Assembly (NCBI GenBank): GCA_963636105.1
Contig: CAVHIG010000012.1
Location: forward strand, 1 to 36,250
From: CAVHIG01 sp963636105
GTDB taxonomy: Bacteria; Bacillota; Clostridia; Peptostreptococcales; Anaerovoracaceae
Length of the DNA: 36,250 bases
Direction of reading: 5' to 3'
The position numbers and the translations under genes are program-made. The notes under the pieces were generated by a model. It was given only the letters and a program-made list of their open reading frames with translations. It ran no database searches and was not told the origin of the DNA. Shown one piece after another: positions 15,831 to 23,516 of the stretch (its first letter is position 1; every line of letters starts with the position of its first letter).

Positions 15831-18110
15831 CTACTCCGCCCCTTTCAGAGCCTCTACCATATCTATGTTCTTATTTTTCCGAGCGACCATAAGCCCTACA
15901 ATAAGCGAGACCCCAAAGGTCAGCAAAATGCTCACTATATAGCTTTGCGCATAGATCGTCGTCTCAAGCTCATACTCCGAGGCCATCTCCTTCATAAGAT
16001 AATCCAGAATATAGAAAGCAAGCGGTATACCGCAGATAATCCCTGCCACCGTTACCCAGATATTCTGGCTTATCAGGAGCCGCCCTATATTCCGGTCGCG
16101 AAAGCCCAGCACCTTGAGCGTCGCCATTTCCCTATATCTTTCAGTATAACTCATTACGCCCAAATTGTACAGTACCACAATGCCCATAATCATTCCGGCC
16201 GCAATCATTATATATATCATCGAATTCATGATCTCCATAAATGTATTGAACGAATCCATCACCATACTCTTGGACTGCACAGTCTTGATTGTATCCGCAG
16301 ACGCAATCTCAGACCTCGGCACATTCGTATATACAGAATCTATCACAAATGGAAAATCCAGCTTTTCGGCATATCTCTCCGTTATGACGATATTTTCCGA
16401 CACCGAACGCACTATCCCTGCCACTGTCAGCTCATACTCCTCATCCGTCCCATAAGGGCTCACCGTAAAGCGATCCCCCGGCTGCAAATCAAATTCCTCC
16501 GAAAGCCTCATGCACACATAAGCCCCGTTATCAGAAAGCGAGACAAATTCCGAATTTTCATCCGGAAAACGCACAAAGTCATGCTCGATATTGTAGATAT
16601 CCAGCGACACCGCCTTCTCTCCGATCTTTACGCTATTTGAAGAGCTCGTATCGCCGTCATATTGCACCGCGGCATCCTCACGCTCCACACGGCTCGCGTC
16701 CTCCGCCATATATATGCGCGTCGCGTAATTTGTCGCCCCGCTATAATACATATCCAGAAAAGCATCCATCGTATCAGACATTCCAAGCGTCCCCAGCACT
16801 ATCGTAATGCAGCCCACCACGCCGATAAGGCTCATCGCCGTCCTCGACTTATGCCGCATGATATCGCGCAGATTCCAGCATGTCCCAAAAGGCAAAATCC
16901 TGAAAAGTCCCGTCCTTTCGATGAGTAAACGGCGCATTTTCCTGGGCGCATAGGGCCTGAGCGCATCCGCCGCCGTTCCCCGCAGCATCGACTTCACCGA
17001 AAAAAGCCCTATAAGCGTAAGCAGCCCCAAAATCAAAGCAAGCACTGCCCAGCAAAAGCCCGGCACACGAAGCCCCCAATTCGGCATGTCAAAATAAGTC
17101 CCCATCGTTCCATTCGGGCTCATCACCATATAGGCCACGCCGTAGCCGAGCACGATTCCAAACGCGGTCCCCAAAAGCCCGATCACAAACGCGTAGGCCG
17201 TATAATGCCGCACGATCCGCCTGTCCTTGAAGCCCAGCGCCTTCAGCGTCCCTATTTGAGTCTTCTCGCGCGCCGCGATCCTGTGCATCGTCGTAACCAT
17301 CGTAAGCACCGCGATCACAAGAAAGACGACAGGCATCACCGAGCCCATTATCTTGCCCTCTTTCGCCTCGCCTTCGGCCTGCGCATACGAAGTCGTCTCA
17401 TCCTTTGTGAGTATCATCATCGTCTTGCCCAGCCTGTCATCCGTGGCCTCGGAAAAGGCCGCCTCATCAAGATCCGAAAGCACATTTATCTGCGAATAGA
17501 TCGGATAATCCACCGCCTCCTCATACATTCTCGGCGAAATATAGGCAAAGCCGAAGGTCGTATAATCCGGCATAAGCTGGCTCTCGTCCCGCACGCAAAT
17601 CAGATTTTCACCGGATTTTATGAGCCCCCTCACCACTCCCTCGATGTCCGTATCCTTGTACTCGAGCGTGAGAATGTCGCCGATTTTGACGTCGTTTGCG
17701 GCAGCATACTTGTCTGAAAGCCATATTCCGTCCCGGCTTTTTTCGTCATAGGCGCGTCCGCTTGTCACGATGAATGCGGAAACATCGGGGTCTTCCGTCA
17801 CGCTCAGCGCAAGGCTATCCCCGGGCTTTTCGCAAATATCGGCGGTAAATGACACAAAGCGCGTGGCCTTATCCACTCCTCTTATACCCGCGATGAGCTC
17901 CGCATCAAGCTCCGAAAAACCTGTCTCCGAAACGATTCTGTAATCCGCAAAGCCCGTCTCTTCGAAAAAGCTCCCTGTATTTTCCTCTATGCTGACCCAT
18001 TCCATATTGAAGCCCACAAATACGCCTATGCCCAGCGTAATCATGATTATCATGGATATAAATTGTGCTTTATAGAGGAGCATCGTCCTCCAAAGCTTTC
18101 GAAACAGCAT
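15831..18110 (-). CDS. ABC transporter permease, MacB/FtsX family, two FtsX domains
   Basis: 759 residues with eight predicted membrane helices. It opens with a single N-terminal helix (~12-34), then a large extracytoplasmic domain, a three-helix FtsX domain (~257-380) and a repeat of the same plan (helix ~410-435, FtsX ~640-750). The characteristic LKALGFKDRR and LKVLGFRDRN cytoplasmic elements occur once per repeat. Such mechanotransmission permeases pair with LolD/MacB ATPases to export lipids, peptides or antimicrobials; the substrate here is unknown. The ATPase gene lies 74 bp upstream. The ATG follows AGGAGTAGAGGA. Length fits the duplicated Gram-positive type. Confidence 0.9.
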   Translation of the reverse strand: MLFRKLWRTMLLYKAQFISMIIMITLGIGVFVGFNMEWVSIEENTGSFFEETGFADYRIVSETGFSELDAELIAGIRGVDKATRFVSFTADICEKPGDSLALSVTEDPDVSAFIVTSGRAYDEKSRDGIWLSDKYAAANDVKIGDILTLEYKDTDIEGVVRGLIKSGENLICVRDESQLMPDYTTFGFAYISPRMYEEAVDYPIYSQINVLSDLDEAAFSEATDDRLGKTMMILTKDETTSYAQAEGEAKEGKIMGSVMPVVFLVIAVLTMVTTMHRIAAREKTQIGTLKALGFKDRRIVRHYTAYAFVIGLLGTAFGIVLGYGVAYMVMSPNGTMGTYFDMPNWGLRVPGFCWAVLALILGLLTLIGLFSVKSMLRGTAADALRPYAPRKMRRLLIERTGLFRILPFGTCWNLRDIMRHKSRTAMSLIGVVGCITIVLGTLGMSDTMDAFLDMYYSGATNYATRIYMAEDASRVEREDAAVQYDGDTSSSNSVKIGEKAVSLDIYNIEHDFVRFPDENSEFVSLSDNGAYVCMRLSEEFDLQPGDRFTVSPYGTDEEYELTVAGIVRSVSENIVITERYAEKLDFPFVIDSVYTNVPRSEIASADTIKTVQSKSMVMDSFNTFMEIMNSMIYIMIAAGMIMGIVVLYNLGVMSYTERYREMATLKVLGFRDRNIGRLLISQNIWVTVAGIICGIPLAFYILDYLMKEMASEYELETTIYAQSYIVSILLTFGVSLIVGLMVARKNKNIDMVEALKGAE

Positions 18111-18184
18111 TCCTCTACTCCTTTTCTCTCTAATCCTTTTTTCCTTTTTTTCTATCCCGGCCAGTATCCCAAGACCGGTCTAGC

Positions 18185-18886
18185 CTACCAGTCTATTTCG
18201 TCGGCGGCCATTGGATTTTCCTGCAGCTCGCAGGACTTTATCCGGCCGCTCTTTACATGTATCACCACATCTGCCATTTTTGCAATATTCTGGTTGTGCG
18301 TAACTATTACTATAGTTTTCCTATATTCCCGCGCCATTTTCAAGAGAAGCTTGAGTACAAGCACGCCGGTCTCAGAATCAAGTGCTCCCGTAGGCTCATC
18401 ACAAAGCAGAATCTTCGGATTCTTTGCAAGAGCGCGCGCTATGGATACACGCTGCTGCTCGCCTCCTGAAAGCTCTGACGGGAAGTTGTCCATATGATTT
18501 GCTAGTCCCACTTCCTCCAGCATTTTTTCAGGCTCAAGAGCATCCGGCGCTATCTCCCTTACAAGCGCTACATTTTCCCGTACCGTAAGTGTAGGTATGA
18601 GATTGTAAAACTGGAAAACAAAGCCTACAAGCGCTGCTCTGTATTCCGCAAGCTCATTTGAGGAGAGGTCGGATATATCCTGCCCCTGTACATAGATTTT
18701 ACCCTCGCTCGGACTGTCCAGACCGCCGAGCATATTTAAAAGCGTACTCTTTCCGGCACCGCTGGGGCCGAGTATTACGACAAATTTGCCTTCTTCAAGC
18801 TCCAGATTTACGTTGTCGAGTGCTTTCATCTCATGATCGCCGCTTTTGTAGATACGGCTCACATTTTTGAATTCTACTATTCCCAT
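18185..18886 (-). CDS. ABC transporter ATP-binding protein, MacB/LolD type
   Basis: 233 residues, the typical length. Walker A GPSGAGKSTLL (~40-50), Q-loop VFQFYNLIPTLT, signature LSGGEQQRVSIARALA (~139), Walker B ILLCDEPTGALD (~158-169), and the H-loop TH in VIVTHNQNIA are all intact. The Q-loop and GALD D-loop are those of the LolD/MacB/SalX branch. It energises the FtsX permease encoded immediately downstream. The ATG at 18886 follows AAAGGA. A 38-bp direct duplication lies directly upstream. Confidence 0.93.
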   Translation of the reverse strand: MGIVEFKNVSRIYKSGDHEMKALDNVNLELEEGKFVVILGPSGAGKSTLLNMLGGLDSPSEGKIYVQGQDISDLSSNELAEYRAALVGFVFQFYNLIPTLTVRENVALVREIAPDALEPEKMLEEVGLANHMDNFPSELSGGEQQRVSIARALAKNPKILLCDEPTGALDSETGVLVLKLLLKMAREYRKTIVIVTHNQNIAKMADVVIHVKSGRIKSCELQENPMAADEIDW

Positions 18887-18904
18887 ATTTACATTCCTTT
18901 TGTC

Positions 18905-18990
18905 TATCCAGCAAGGCGTATACTCTCTGCGGAAGCATCTTCGAGTTTTCCATATCCAGCAAGGCGCATACTCTCCGCGGAAGCATCTTC
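18905..18990. repeat. 38-bp direct repeat upstream of the ABC genes
   Basis: Copies at 18905-18942 and 18953-18990, period 48 bp, differ at two positions. Each contains CAGCAAGGCG and GCGGAAGCATCTTC. They lie between the feo terminator and the ABC ATPase start. Confidence 0.85.
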
Positions 18991-18997
18991 ACAAAAT

Positions 18998-19030
18998 AAA
19001 AAAGAGAGCCGCGCAGTTTCCGCGAACTCC
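18998..19030 (-). terminator. Terminator of the feo operon
   Basis: Minus strand: GAGTTCGCG / CGCGGCTCTC stem around GAAACTG followed by six T. It lies just past the FeoB-associated gene. Confidence 0.7.
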
Positions 19031-19032
19031 CT

Positions 19033-19212
19033 TCTTAAAATTCAATGCTTGTGGCAGGAGCCGGACATAGCACAGTGGGCACAATTATTGCCGCATGAGG
19101 ATTTTCCCTTTTTCTTATCTCGCACAAGTGAGCCCACAGCGCCGGCCACGATAGCCGCGAGCACTATAAATATCACGATGCTGCCGATATTTTCCGAAAT
19201 CCAAGTAAGCAT
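19033..19212 (-). CDS. FeoB-associated Cys-rich membrane protein, C-terminus frameshifted
   Basis: The frame as written gives 59 residues: MLTWISENIG, one membrane helix (~12-30), a basic stretch (RDKKKGK) and CGNNC, then a stretch unrelated to the family ending at TAA 19033. Skipping two bases in the TGTGTG run (near 19080) instead gives CGNNCAHCAMSGSCHKH and a TGA at 19040-19042. That matches the conserved Cys-rich tail of the FeoB-associated family (C-x3-C-x2-C-x5-C-H-K). The gene follows feoB after a 76-bp gap and has an AAGGGAG site. The family's role is thought to be in ferrous iron uptake with FeoB. The shift may be a real mutation, a variable tract or a sequencing error. Confidence 0.75.
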
Positions 19213-19288
19213 AATCCCACGCTCCCTTCTTACTCTTTCGCAAGACCGCCGACCCTTTACAGGCCCGGCAGTCCAATGAGGAATTGAA

Positions 19289-21793
19289 TTATTTTACAGC
19301 TCTTACGTTTGCTTCGAGCTTTGTAGCTTCCTTATATGGTCTGAAGAGCATATAGATCATAGCTACGAGTATAGCCGCAGCAGCGATTACGCCGATTACG
19401 TTTGCATTGCCTGTGAAGAGGCCGCCAAACTGATTTATCATAAGAGCGATCGCATAAGCGAAGCCGCACTGGTAAGCGATTGCAAACCAAGTCCACTTTG
19501 CGTTGTTCATCTCACGCTTGATAGCACCGATAGCCGCGAAGCACGGAGCGCAGAGGAGGTTGAATACCAGGAAGGAATAACCCGTAACTGCTGTGAATGT
19601 CGCCGCAAGTGTGCCATATACGTCGCCGGATGTACCATAAAGGATACCCATAGTACCTACGATATTTTCCTTTGCTACAAGGCCTGTGATGGAGGCAACT
19701 GCCGCCTGCCAAGTGCCCCAGCCCAGAGGAGCGAATATCCAGGCGATTGCGCTTCCTATCTTTGCGAGGATGGAGAAGCTGAGCTCGTCCTCAGAAAGCA
19801 TACGGAATGTGCCGTCTATAAATCCGAAGTATGAAGTGAACCATACGAGTATTGTCGAAAGCAAGATGATTGTACCAGCCTTCTTGATGAAGGACCAGCC
19901 ACGCTCCCACATGGAACGAAGTACGTTTCCGAGTGTAGGCAGGTGGTATGCAGGCAGCTCCATTACAAATGGCGCAGGCTCGCCGGCAAACATTTTTGTC
20001 TTCTTGAGCATGATACCGGAGATGATGATGGCTGCCATACCGATGAAGTATGCTGATGTAGCTACCCAAGCGGAGCCGCCGAAGATTGCGCCCGCGATCA
20101 TTGCGATAAACGGAACCTTTGCGCCGCAAGGGATGAATGTTGTAGTCATGATTGTCATACGACGGTCACGCTCGTTTTCGATTGTACGTGATGCCATGAT
20201 TCCCGGAACTCCGCAGCCTGTGCCGACCAGCATAGGAATGAAGGACTTTCCGGAAAGTCCGAATTTACGGAAGATACGGTCAAGTACAAATGCGATACGT
20301 GACATATATCCGCAAGCCTCGAGGAATGCGAGCAGGAGGAAGAGTACGAGCATCTGAGGTACAAATCCCAAAACCGCGCCGACTCCGGCTACGATACCAT
20401 CGAGGATGAGGCCTGAGAGCCAATCCGCCGCGCCTGCGCCCTCTACGAGGTTTCCGAGAAGTACAGGGATACCAGGTACCCAGGTACCATATGTGGATGT
20501 GTCAGGTGCGCCATAGTTTTCCTTATATTCAGTATTTGTATACTGCGCTACCGCGTCTTCGAGTGCTGCCTTGTCTACTCCGTCCACTGCGGAAACTTCG
20601 AGGGTTTCCTCGTCCTCCACCTCGTAGGAGATATCAGCGTTGTCCGGGGTAAGCGCTACGAGTTCCGCAAGAGCCGTAGCTGCCGCGTCCTCGCTGTAGG
20701 CTTCGTCTTCGCTGTCGAGTGCTGCCGCGATGCTGTCATCACCGTATTCCTGTACAAACGCGTCTATGATGAGGTCTGTGTCGCCATATTGCTCAGCTGC
20801 CTCCTCATACTGCGCTGTGCCGTTTCCAAAGAGGTGCCAGCCGTCGCCAAAGAGTCCGTCATTTGCCCAGTCTGTAGCCGCGGAGCCGACTGTAACCATC
20901 GAAATGTAGTATACGAGGAACATTACGATAGCAAAGATCGGAAGTCCGAGTACTCTGTTTGTAACGATCTGGTCAATCTTATCTGAAGATGAGAACTTTT
21001 CGTTGCTCTTCTTCTTGTAGCAAGCCTTTATAACGGAAGCGATGTATATGTATCTTTCGTTTGTGATGATACTCTCTGCATCATCATCGAGCTCCTTCTC
21101 AGCGGCTACGATGTCATTTTCGATGTGGCTGAGTACCTGGCTGTCGATGTTCAGAGAAGCAAGCACCTTGTCGTCTCTCTCAAAGATCTTGATAGCATAC
21201 CATCTCTGCTGCTCCTCAGGAAGATTGTGAAGAGTAGCCTCTTCGATGTGAGCGATTGCATGCTCTACGCAGCCTGAGAATGTATGCTGAGGAATTGTCT
21301 TTGTATTTTGAGCCGCGTCGATTGCTTCCTGCGCAGCCTCCATAATACCTGTGCCCTTCAGAGCGGATATCTCAACAACCTTGCATCCGAGCTGTCTTGA
21401 AAGCTCCTTTGTATCGATCTTGTCTCCGTTTTTCTTTACGATATCCATCATGTTTATCGCAACAACTACCGGAATTCCAAGCTCTGTGAGCTGTGTAGTC
21501 AGATAAAGGTTTCTCTCGAGATTTGTACCATCGATGATGTTCAAGATGGCGTCAGGTCTCTCACCTATGAGATAGTTACGAGCTACGACCTCTTCAAGTG
21601 TGTATGGTGACAGTGAGTAAATACCCGGAAGGTCTGTGATGATTACTCCATCGTGCTTCTTGAGCTTACCTTCCTTTTTTTCTACTGTAACACCCGGCCA
21701 GTTTCCAACAAACTGGTTTGAACCCGTAAGTGCGTTAAACAGTGTCGTTTTACCGCAGTTTGGGTTTCCCGCAAGTGCGATCCTTAAATTCAT
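19289..21793 (-). CDS. feoB: Ferrous iron transport protein B with an extended extracellular loop
   Basis: 834 residues. The N-terminal G domain shows G1 GNPNCGKTT (9-17), G3 DLPG (54-57) and G4 NMMD, followed by the helical GDI-like domain (to ~270). The membrane half carries the FeoB gate motifs CGVPGIMASRTIENERDRR and FIPCGAKVPF. Between the first membrane helix (~285-305) and PVLLGNLVEG (~441) sits an acidic, Ala/Glu/Asp-rich extracytoplasmic insert of about 125 residues, longer than in the shortest FeoB proteins. The ATG at 21793 follows GGGAGG. It is third in the feoA-feoA-feoB order, after a 395-bp gap, and is expected to be iron-repressed by the DtxR-like protein. Confidence 0.96.
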   Translation of the reverse strand: MNLRIALAGNPNCGKTTLFNALTGSNQFVGNWPGVTVEKKEGKLKKHDGVIITDLPGIYSLSPYTLEEVVARNYLIGERPDAILNIIDGTNLERNLYLTTQLTELGIPVVVAINMMDIVKKNGDKIDTKELSRQLGCKVVEISALKGTGIMEAAQEAIDAAQNTKTIPQHTFSGCVEHAIAHIEEATLHNLPEEQQRWYAIKIFERDDKVLASLNIDSQVLSHIENDIVAAEKELDDDAESIITNERYIYIASVIKACYKKKSNEKFSSSDKIDQIVTNRVLGLPIFAIVMFLVYYISMVTVGSAATDWANDGLFGDGWHLFGNGTAQYEEAAEQYGDTDLIIDAFVQEYGDDSIAAALDSEDEAYSEDAAATALAELVALTPDNADISYEVEDEETLEVSAVDGVDKAALEDAVAQYTNTEYKENYGAPDTSTYGTWVPGIPVLLGNLVEGAGAADWLSGLILDGIVAGVGAVLGFVPQMLVLFLLLAFLEACGYMSRIAFVLDRIFRKFGLSGKSFIPMLVGTGCGVPGIMASRTIENERDRRMTIMTTTFIPCGAKVPFIAMIAGAIFGGSAWVATSAYFIGMAAIIISGIMLKKTKMFAGEPAPFVMELPAYHLPTLGNVLRSMWERGWSFIKKAGTIILLSTILVWFTSYFGFIDGTFRMLSEDELSFSILAKIGSAIAWIFAPLGWGTWQAAVASITGLVAKENIVGTMGILYGTSGDVYGTLAATFTAVTGYSFLVFNLLCAPCFAAIGAIKREMNNAKWTWFAIAYQCGFAYAIALMINQFGGLFTGNANVIGVIAAAAILVAMIYMLFRPYKEATKLEANVRAVK

Positions 21794-21942
21794 TTCTATT
21801 TTCCTCCCTTTTCAAATTTGCATCGTCATTTTTATATGTTTTTGCAAATTATAAGCTTATACAAGTGGTTTCTAATATTTCTCAAGGCTTGTTTCTTTAA
21901 TTACATAATATTTATGTAGCGAGGCCTAAGCTGCCTGAGGGA

Positions 21943-21992
21943 CCATGTGTAAGTCGATTTGGTCCCGAAGGTAGGTGTAGGCCGAGTCTCCA
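21943..21992. repeat. Dispersed ~50-bp repeat, copy A (feoA-feoB gap)
   Basis: Contains CATGTGTAAGTCGATT, GGTCCC and GGTAGGTGTAGGCCGAG. Related copies lie at 27198-27242 and 36161-36212, all in the same orientation. The preceding CCTGAGGGACC can pair with GGTCCC. The rest of the 21794-22188 gap is AT-rich without a gene. Confidence 0.75.
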
Positions 21993-22159
21993 AAGACAGT
22001 TTTAGCCTCAAAGTTTTGATATTATATAGGTTTTTATAGGTTTTTATTGGCTTATATCATTACTTTTGCATATTGCTTCGACTATATCTTTTTTCGTTCT
22101 TCACCACTGTATCACTGTGTCACAGCGCATTAGCCTTTGCTAACTATCAGGCAAAATTT

Positions 22160-22186
22160 AAAGCGCCTGACTGCTCAATGCGCTTT
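22160..22186 (-). terminator. Weak terminator or attenuator after feoA
   Basis: AAAGCGC/GCGCTTT stem with a 13-nt loop directly after the second feoA stop, followed by TAAATTTT. The poor T-run would allow read-through into feoB and could set the feoA:feoB ratio. Confidence 0.45.
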
Positions 22187-22188
22187 AT

Positions 22189-22410
22189 TTATTCGATTTC
22201 TATCATTTCAGCGTCAGCCTTACGTATCGAAAGCTCATAGCCACGTACCGTAACCTGAATAGGATCCCCAAGCGGCGCCACCTTACGAATTGTAAGCTCA
22301 ATGCCCTTTGTGATTCCCATGTCCATGATACGGCGCTTTACGGCACCCTCACCGTGAAGCTTTACAATTTTGACGGTATCTCCGACCTTCGCTTCCCTAA
22401 GTGTTTTCAT
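22189..22410 (-). CDS. feoA: Ferrous iron transport protein A (second FeoA)
   Basis: A 73-residue SH3-like FeoA domain. The typical pattern is L-x2-A-x2-G-x3-I-x-K-L-x-G-x-G-x2-K-R-R-I-x-D-M-G-I-x-x-G, followed by APLGDPIQVTVRGYELSIRK near the end. FeoA is a small cytosolic partner of FeoB. The ATG follows AAGGAGG. The gene is second in the operon and precedes feoB. Confidence 0.94.
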   Translation of the reverse strand: MKTLREAKVGDTVKIVKLHGEGAVKRRIMDMGITKGIELTIRKVAPLGDPIQVTVRGYELSIRKADAEMIEIE

Positions 22411-22476
22411 ATGTTCAAATCCTCCTTAAAATATATCAGTGCATACTTTTGATATAATCCGCTGTGCAAGCGGACA

Positions 22477-22689
22477 TTAGATCATAATCTTACGTGCCAT
22501 CTCTTCGCTTATAGCCACACGCGCTTCCTTGACCTTTACGATGATATTTCCGCCAAGGGAGCTTACTGTTGTAACAGTGCCGCCTACCACGAAGCCCAGA
22601 TTCTCCAAATGCTTTCTTACCTCGGGAGAGCCCCCGATTTTCTTTATTGTATTTTCTTCACCAACATTTGCAAGTACAAGTGGCATCAT
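22477..22689 (-). CDS. feoA: FeoA-domain protein (first FeoA)
   Basis: A 70-residue SH3-like protein that is more diverged: MMPLVLANVGEENTIKKIGG, then HLENLGFVVGGTVTTVSSLGGNIIVKVKEARVAISEEMARKIMI. The LGF-x2-G and GGNIIVKVKE-R-A/I-S elements mark the FeoA family. Many Clostridia carry two FeoA genes before feoB. It is the promoter-proximal gene, with two iron-box palindromes in its leader and upstream. GAGGAAAAG supplies the ribosome site. Confidence 0.92.
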   Translation of the reverse strand: MMPLVLANVGEENTIKKIGGSPEVRKHLENLGFVVGGTVTTVSSLGGNIIVKVKEARVAISEEMARKIMI

Positions 22690-22783
22690 TACTTTTCCTC
22701 ACTTCCTTATATTTATCGACCTTATATCTATCGCCGATTTATTTATCTCCGGTTTCCTAATACCCCAAAACCGCTTGCTGAAG

Positions 22784-22799
22784 GTTAGCTCGAGCTAAC
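22784..22799. promoter_or_regulatory. Iron box 1 (DtxR-type operator)
   Basis: Perfect 16-bp palindrome GTTAGCTC/GAGCTAAC in the feoA leader. It matches the TTAGGTTAGC half-site logic of DtxR/IdeR boxes. Confidence 0.75.
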
Positions 22800-22816
22800 T
22801 TTGCAGCTTAAAATTA

Positions 22817-22834
22817 GGTTAGCGCTCGCTAACC
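22817..22834. promoter_or_regulatory. Iron box 2 (DtxR-type operator)
   Basis: Perfect inverted repeat GGTTAGCG-CT-CGCTAACC, preceded by TTA, so it reads TTAGGTTAGC as in the DtxR consensus. It covers the predicted feo transcription start, ideal for repression. Confidence 0.82.
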
Positions 22835-22841
22835 ACGATAA

Positions 22842-22870
22842 ATGTTACTATGCCACGGCAAATTTGTCAA
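22842..22870 (-). promoter_or_regulatory. feo operon promoter
   Basis: Minus-strand TTGACA (22870-22865), 17 bp, TAACAT (22847-22842). Predicted start near 22835, at the edge of iron box 2. Confidence 0.78.
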
Positions 22871-22939
22871 GAACTTTTTTTAAAAATTTCACGAATTTTT
22901 TTCTGCCATTTTATGGAGTTAATAAGTTATTTTTACTTA

Positions 22940-22968
22940 TTGCATTCCCTTTTGTTTGGTGATAAGAT
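22940..22968 (+). promoter_or_regulatory. Promoter of the DtxR-like regulator gene
   Basis: TTGCAT (22940-22945), 17 bp, TAAGAT (22963-22968). GATAAGA at 22961-22967 and 23002-23008 and TCTTATC at 22980-22986 form two overlapping inverted repeats in the promoter and leader, possible autoregulatory or hairpin elements. Confidence 0.55.
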
Positions 22969-23060
22969 AAATAGGAGTCTCTTATCATTCCTTGCCTTTG
23001 GGATAAGAGCGCTTACTAAATAATTTGACCGACGCAAGGCGGCGGAATGGAGATTTTCAT

Positions 23061-23444
23061 ATGCGATTACTTGAATCTGGGGAGATGTACCTCGAAACTA
23101 TATATATTTTGTCCAGGACAATAGGCAATGTGCGCTCGCTTGATGTAGCAGAATATATGGGCTTTTCAAAGCCGAGTGTAAGCCGCGCTGTAGGCCTTCT
23201 GAAGGAAGGCGGATATCTGGTATCTGATAAAGACGGCTTTCTCTCATTGACAGATTCCGGCAAAGCTATAGGCGAAAAAATCTACGAACGTCATACACTG
23301 CTCACCGAATTTCTAATCCGCCTCGGTGTGACCGGTGAAGTCGCGGCAGAAGACGCGTGCAAGCTTGAGCACGACATGAGTGATGAGACATTTCAAGCCA
23401 TCAAGGACCATGTAAAAAATTTTGCGCCACTCCTCAAAAAATAA
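23061..23444 (+). CDS. DtxR-family metal-dependent repressor, MntR-sized with DtxR-like metal ligands
   Basis: 127 residues from ATG 23061, which has GGAG upstream; a longer frame from 23025 has none. The N-terminal winged helix (~9-65: MYLETIY, SVSRAVGLLKEGGYL) binds DNA. The dimerisation domain holds H78, C100, E103 and H104 (ERHTLL; DACKLEH). Met9, Cys100, Glu103 and His104 correspond to DtxR Met10, Cys102, Glu105 and His106, whereas MntR has Asp and Glu at the first two. The protein stops without the C-terminal SH3-like domain, so it has MntR size with a DtxR-type metal site. It is divergent from feo, and iron boxes lie between them; iron-loaded repression of feo is the natural inference. 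It is the only recognised plus-strand gene. Confidence 0.9.
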   Translation: MRLLESGEMYLETIYILSRTIGNVRSLDVAEYMGFSKPSVSRAVGLLKEGGYLVSDKDGFLSLTDSGKAIGEKIYERHTLLTEFLIRLGVTGEVAAEDACKLEHDMSDETFQAIKDHVKNFAPLLKK

Positions 23445-23462
23445 ATTCCTTTTACTTAGACT

Positions 23463-23512
23463 AAAAAAGCGGCTGTGAAAAAACGAAAGAGTTTTTCACA
23501 GCCACTTTTATC
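23463..23512. terminator. Bidirectional terminator between regulator gene and addA
   Basis: GCGGCTGTGAAAAAAC pairs with GTTTTTCACAGCCAC-type sequence; A-run on the left and T-rich run on the right serve both convergent genes. Confidence 0.85.
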
Positions 23513-23516
23513 TTTT

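Noticed and set aside
6570..23065. Similar GGAATGGAGATT(TT)-ATG contexts before three unrelated genes (6589, 14520, 23061)
   Set aside because: Most simply a shared good ribosome-site context; no further similarity in flanks.
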